Under the pieces are notes generated by a model that did no database searches, had not been told where the DNA came from, and saw nothing but the letters and a program-made list of their open reading frames with translations. Source: an uncultured Lachnospiraceae bacterium (lineage in GTDB: Bacteria; Bacillota; Clostridia; Lachnospirales; Lachnospiraceae). From it: a stretch of DNA of 17,719 nt. A program made the translations under genes and the position numbers. The stretch lies in NCBI GenBank assembly GCA_910589635.1, contig CAJUTD010000039.1, positions 10,435 through 28,153 on the forward strand, given 5' to 3'. This document shows, in pieces, positions 15,344 through 17,719 of this stretch; the stretch's first letter is position 1, and every line of letters starts with the position of its first letter.

Positions 15344-16177
15344 ATGGGTGGATTGCTTGAATATAGTGGTCTTGTGGCAAAGTCTAGGGCGATGCGGGGC
15401 AGGCTTTTGACAAGGGAGGATTTTGAACAGATTACAGAGTTTCAAACGGTGCAAGAAGTAATTTCATTTCTGCGGGAGCAGGAGAGTTATGGTAAAATTT
15501 ATGGCGGGCGTGAGGAAATTCAGCATCGGGGCCAGGTGGAAGAATTAATTTATCATTCTGTTAAGGAGGATTACCGCAAACTCTGCCGGTTTGGAGATGA
15601 AAGCCAGCGCAGGGCCATGAAGCTGTATCTCGAACAGCTTGCGCTCAAAGAGGCGCCTTCCGAGGCCGATATCCCATACTTTGTGCGGGCGTGGGAGGAG
15701 ATTGGCAATTTTTCAGGTAAGAAGATGCGGCGGGTATTAAGGGAAATTTTTGGCACACAGATTGATTGGTTGAATATCATGTGGATATATCGCGCCAAGT
15801 ATTTTTTCCATCAGGAGCCGCGAGACATAGAGGGGATGCTGATCCCTATCTGCTATAAGCTGAGACGCCAGGAACGTCGGGAGCTTATGGAAGTACGGCA
15901 GTCAGAGGAATTTCAGCAGATTTTACAGGGGACATCTTATTACCGGGGCCGAGACGCGCTGGTGAAGGTTCAGGACGAGGTTTCCTACCGTTATGTGATG
16001 GGGAAAATGTATCGGCAGATTTGCCGGAAGTATCCTTTTTCCATAGCTCCGGTGTTCTATTATCTCTATGAGAAAGAGCTGGAAGCTCAATTTCTGACAA
16101 CGGCAATTGAGGGCATTCGCTATCAGATTCCGTCTAAGGATATTCGTGAGATGATTCTTTTACATACGCCGGTTTAG
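15344..16177 (+). CDS. ntpC: V-type ATPase subunit C (AC39/d-type)
   Basis: Subunit C caps the membrane rotor ring and links it to the central shaft of V-type ATPases. The protein starts MGGLLEYSGLVAKSRAMRGRL, the typical opening of the clostridial subunit C, and contains IDWLNIMWIYRAKYFF, a helical AC39 signature region. It is about 277 aa, shorter than the 320-335 I expect for bacterial members, though no frameshift is seen. The frame also starts at GTG 15335, three codons earlier, with AGGGGA at 8 nt; I prefer ATG 15344 because the family begins M-G and GAGGTG lies six nt before it. The gaps to both flanking subunit genes are 41 bp. It is cytoplasmic, membrane-associated. Confidence 0.88.
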   Translation: MGGLLEYSGLVAKSRAMRGRLLTREDFEQITEFQTVQEVISFLREQESYGKIYGGREEIQHRGQVEELIYHSVKEDYRKLCRFGDESQRRAMKLYLEQLALKEAPSEADIPYFVRAWEEIGNFSGKKMRRVLREIFGTQIDWLNIMWIYRAKYFFHQEPRDIEGMLIPICYKLRRQERRELMEVRQSEEFQQILQGTSYYRGRDALVKVQDEVSYRYVMGKMYRQICRKYPFSIAPVFYYLYEKELEAQFLTTAIEGIRYQIPSKDIREMILLHTPV

Positions 16178-16218
16178 GGACTACAACAGAGATTACAGAA
16201 AGAAACGGAGGGGTCGCG

Positions 16219-17719
16219 TTGGTTGAGAAAATGAAGCTGCTGCATATTACCGGGCCCAAAGGTGATATTGACCGGGTTGTGAAGTTTTACCTGAACAAGT
16301 ATGATATTCATTTTGAGAATGCGATGCAAAGCCTTGGCAACTTAAAGAATGTCCGTCCTTTTGTGGAGACGAATCTTTATAAAGAGGCCATGCAGCGGGG
16401 GGAAGAATTAAAAGGATATCTTGACGGCGCCGGAGAGGGCAGTATCGAGATGCGGGCGGTGCAGGCACAGGAGATCGTCGATGAGGTCTATGGGCAGATA
16501 AACGATCTATGCGGCAGGCAGGAAGAATTGCGGGAGAAGACCTTGGAGATTAAGGAGTGGATGGAAGAAATAGCCCCGTTCATCGGACTTGATTTTGAGT
16601 TGAGCAAGCTCAAGGATTTCCGCTTTATCGACTATCAGTTCGGCAGGATTAAAGTGGAAGATTACCATAAGCTGGAACGGTATATTTATAAGAATCCATA
16701 TACCTTGTTTTATGAGTGCAATAATGACAGCAAGTATGTCTGGGGTGTTTATTTTGTGCCGCACACCTATCTGATGGATGTGAAAGCGGTGTATGCGTCC
16801 TTCCATTTTGAAGAGATCGAGATATCGGACAAGTTTCAAAAGACACCCAGGCAGATATTTACATTTGCCAAAGAAGAGTTAGAAAAGTGTACGCAGGAAT
16901 TGGAATGCTTGCAGATGCAGGCGTCAGAGATAGCCATGGGCAGGAAGGATGAAATCTTATCGGCCTGCCGGAGCTTAGAGAGTTATTGCCGGAATTTTGA
17001 CATCCGCAAATATGCGGCATGTACCCAGGCAAATGACGGAGGGGAAGAGTATTATATTCTCTATGGCTGGATGGCAAGGCAGGATGCAGACAAATTGGAA
17101 GCTGAGATTGCGGGTGATGATAAGATTCACTGGGAGGAAGAGGAGGGTAATTCAGCGATCAATCCTCCGACAAAATTGCGCAATCCCAGTATTTTAAAGC
17201 CGTTTGAGATGTTCGTGGAAATGTATGGATTGCCTTCTTACAATGAGATGGACCCAACTTTATTTATAGCGTTGACCTATACTTTGATGTTTGGAATTAT
17301 GTTTGGGGATGTCGGACAGGGGGCATGTCTTTTCATTGGCGGAATTTTGCTCTACCGCTTTAAGAAACTGCGTTTGGCAGGAATTGTGGGTGTAGCAGGG
17401 ATTTGGTCGGTGGTTTTTGGTTTTCTCTATGGCAGCTTTTTTGGCTTCGAGGAAGTGCTGCCGGCAGTGTGGATGAAGCCTATGGATAACATTATGACAA
17501 CCTTAATGCTGGCGGTCGGATTCGGCGGGGCATTGATATTGATTGCCATGGCGCTCAACATTATCAATGCTGTTCGGGCGAAAGATTATGGGAGGCTGCT
17601 GTTCCACCAGAGCGGAATAGCCGGCCTTATCTGCTATGGGTTTGTCGCGCTGTGCGCTGTGCTCTTTATTACAGGCAATGGGCTGCCGGCGACGATTATC
17701 ATAGGAATCGCGGTGGGCG
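16219..17719 (+). CDS. ntpI: V-type ATPase subunit I (a-type stator), cut by window end
   Basis: Subunit I is the membrane stator that holds the ion half-channels against the rotor ring. I translated 500 codons from a TTG to the window edge; the family is about 640-660 aa, so the last part is missing. The N-terminus reads MVEKMKLLHITGPKGDIDRV, typical of the clostridial family, followed by a long helical cytoplasmic domain to about residue 340. The hallmark segment PSYNEMDPTLF then FGIMFGDVG begins near residue 338. Three or more membrane helices follow (FLYGSFFG, the AVGFGGALILIAMALN region, GLICYGFVALCAVLF). TTG is chosen because GGAGGGG lies five nt upstream and the next in-frame ATG (16231) is too far from it. 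Rotor, E, F, A, B and D genes are expected beyond the edge. Confidence 0.93.
   Translation, partial: MVEKMKLLHITGPKGDIDRVVKFYLNKYDIHFENAMQSLGNLKNVRPFVETNLYKEAMQRGEELKGYLDGAGEGSIEMRAVQAQEIVDEVYGQINDLCGRQEELREKTLEIKEWMEEIAPFIGLDFELSKLKDFRFIDYQFGRIKVEDYHKLERYIYKNPYTLFYECNNDSKYVWGVYFVPHTYLMDVKAVYASFHFEEIEISDKFQKTPRQIFTFAKEELEKCTQELECLQMQASEIAMGRKDEILSACRSLESYCRNFDIRKYAACTQANDGGEEYYILYGWMARQDADKLEAEIAGDDKIHWEEEEGNSAINPPTKLRNPSILKPFEMFVEMYGLPSYNEMDPTLFIALTYTLMFGIMFGDVGQGACLFIGGILLYRFKKLRLAGIVGVAGIWSVVFGFLYGSFFGFEEVLPAVWMKPMDNIMTTLMLAVGFGGALILIAMALNIINAVRAKDYGRLLFHQSGIAGLICYGFVALCAVLFITGNGLPATIIIGIAVG

Overview
The window reads as chromosomal DNA of a Gram-positive anaerobe of the class Clostridia, most likely family Lachnospiraceae. 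The reasons are strong AGGAGG-type ribosome binding sites before almost every gene, short intergenic gaps, a V-type ATPase operon, a clostridial EF-G-like protein, a surface N-acetylmuramoyl-L-alanine amidase with Cys-pair repeats, and a very Cys/Gly-rich small protein of a type I recall from that family. The species cannot be named from sequence alone. I see no rRNA, tRNA, CRISPR array, integrase, transposase or phage gene.

Layout. Positions 1-2299 (minus strand) hold two shikimate/aromatic amino-acid genes, tyrA followed by aroA, 13 bp apart; aroA runs off the left edge. Positions 2300-2700 form a divergent intergenic region with promoters at both ends and, between them, a 177-bp hairpin-rich block bounded by near-perfect 15-bp inverted repeats (MITE-like). 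Positions 2701-7120 (plus) carry an EF-G paralogue with altered GTPase motifs and a Cache-type methyl-accepting chemotaxis protein. A convergent terminator separates them from a Cu/Zn superoxide dismutase-like gene (7205-7726, minus), which is divergent from leuS (7935-10343, plus). A secreted multidomain amidase follows (10468-12168).

Positions 12204-13800 hold small genes. Two unrecognised proteins lie on the minus strand and share a bidirectional terminator with the amidase. A 54-aa ORF with an excellent ribosome binding site and a structured leader lies on the plus strand. A 79-aa protein with 14 cysteines lies on the minus strand and shares a second bidirectional terminator.

From 13865 to the right edge lies one plus-strand operon. 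A good promoter precedes an unusual receiver-domain protein whose phosphoacceptor Asp is replaced by Glu. Directly behind it, 2 nt apart, come V-type ATPase stalk, C and I subunits; the I subunit starts with TTG and is cut by the window end. The tight coupling of a pseudo-receiver protein to a rotary ATPase operon is the most interesting association here. The EF-G-like protein with three altered GTPase motifs and the cysteine-rich small protein come next.
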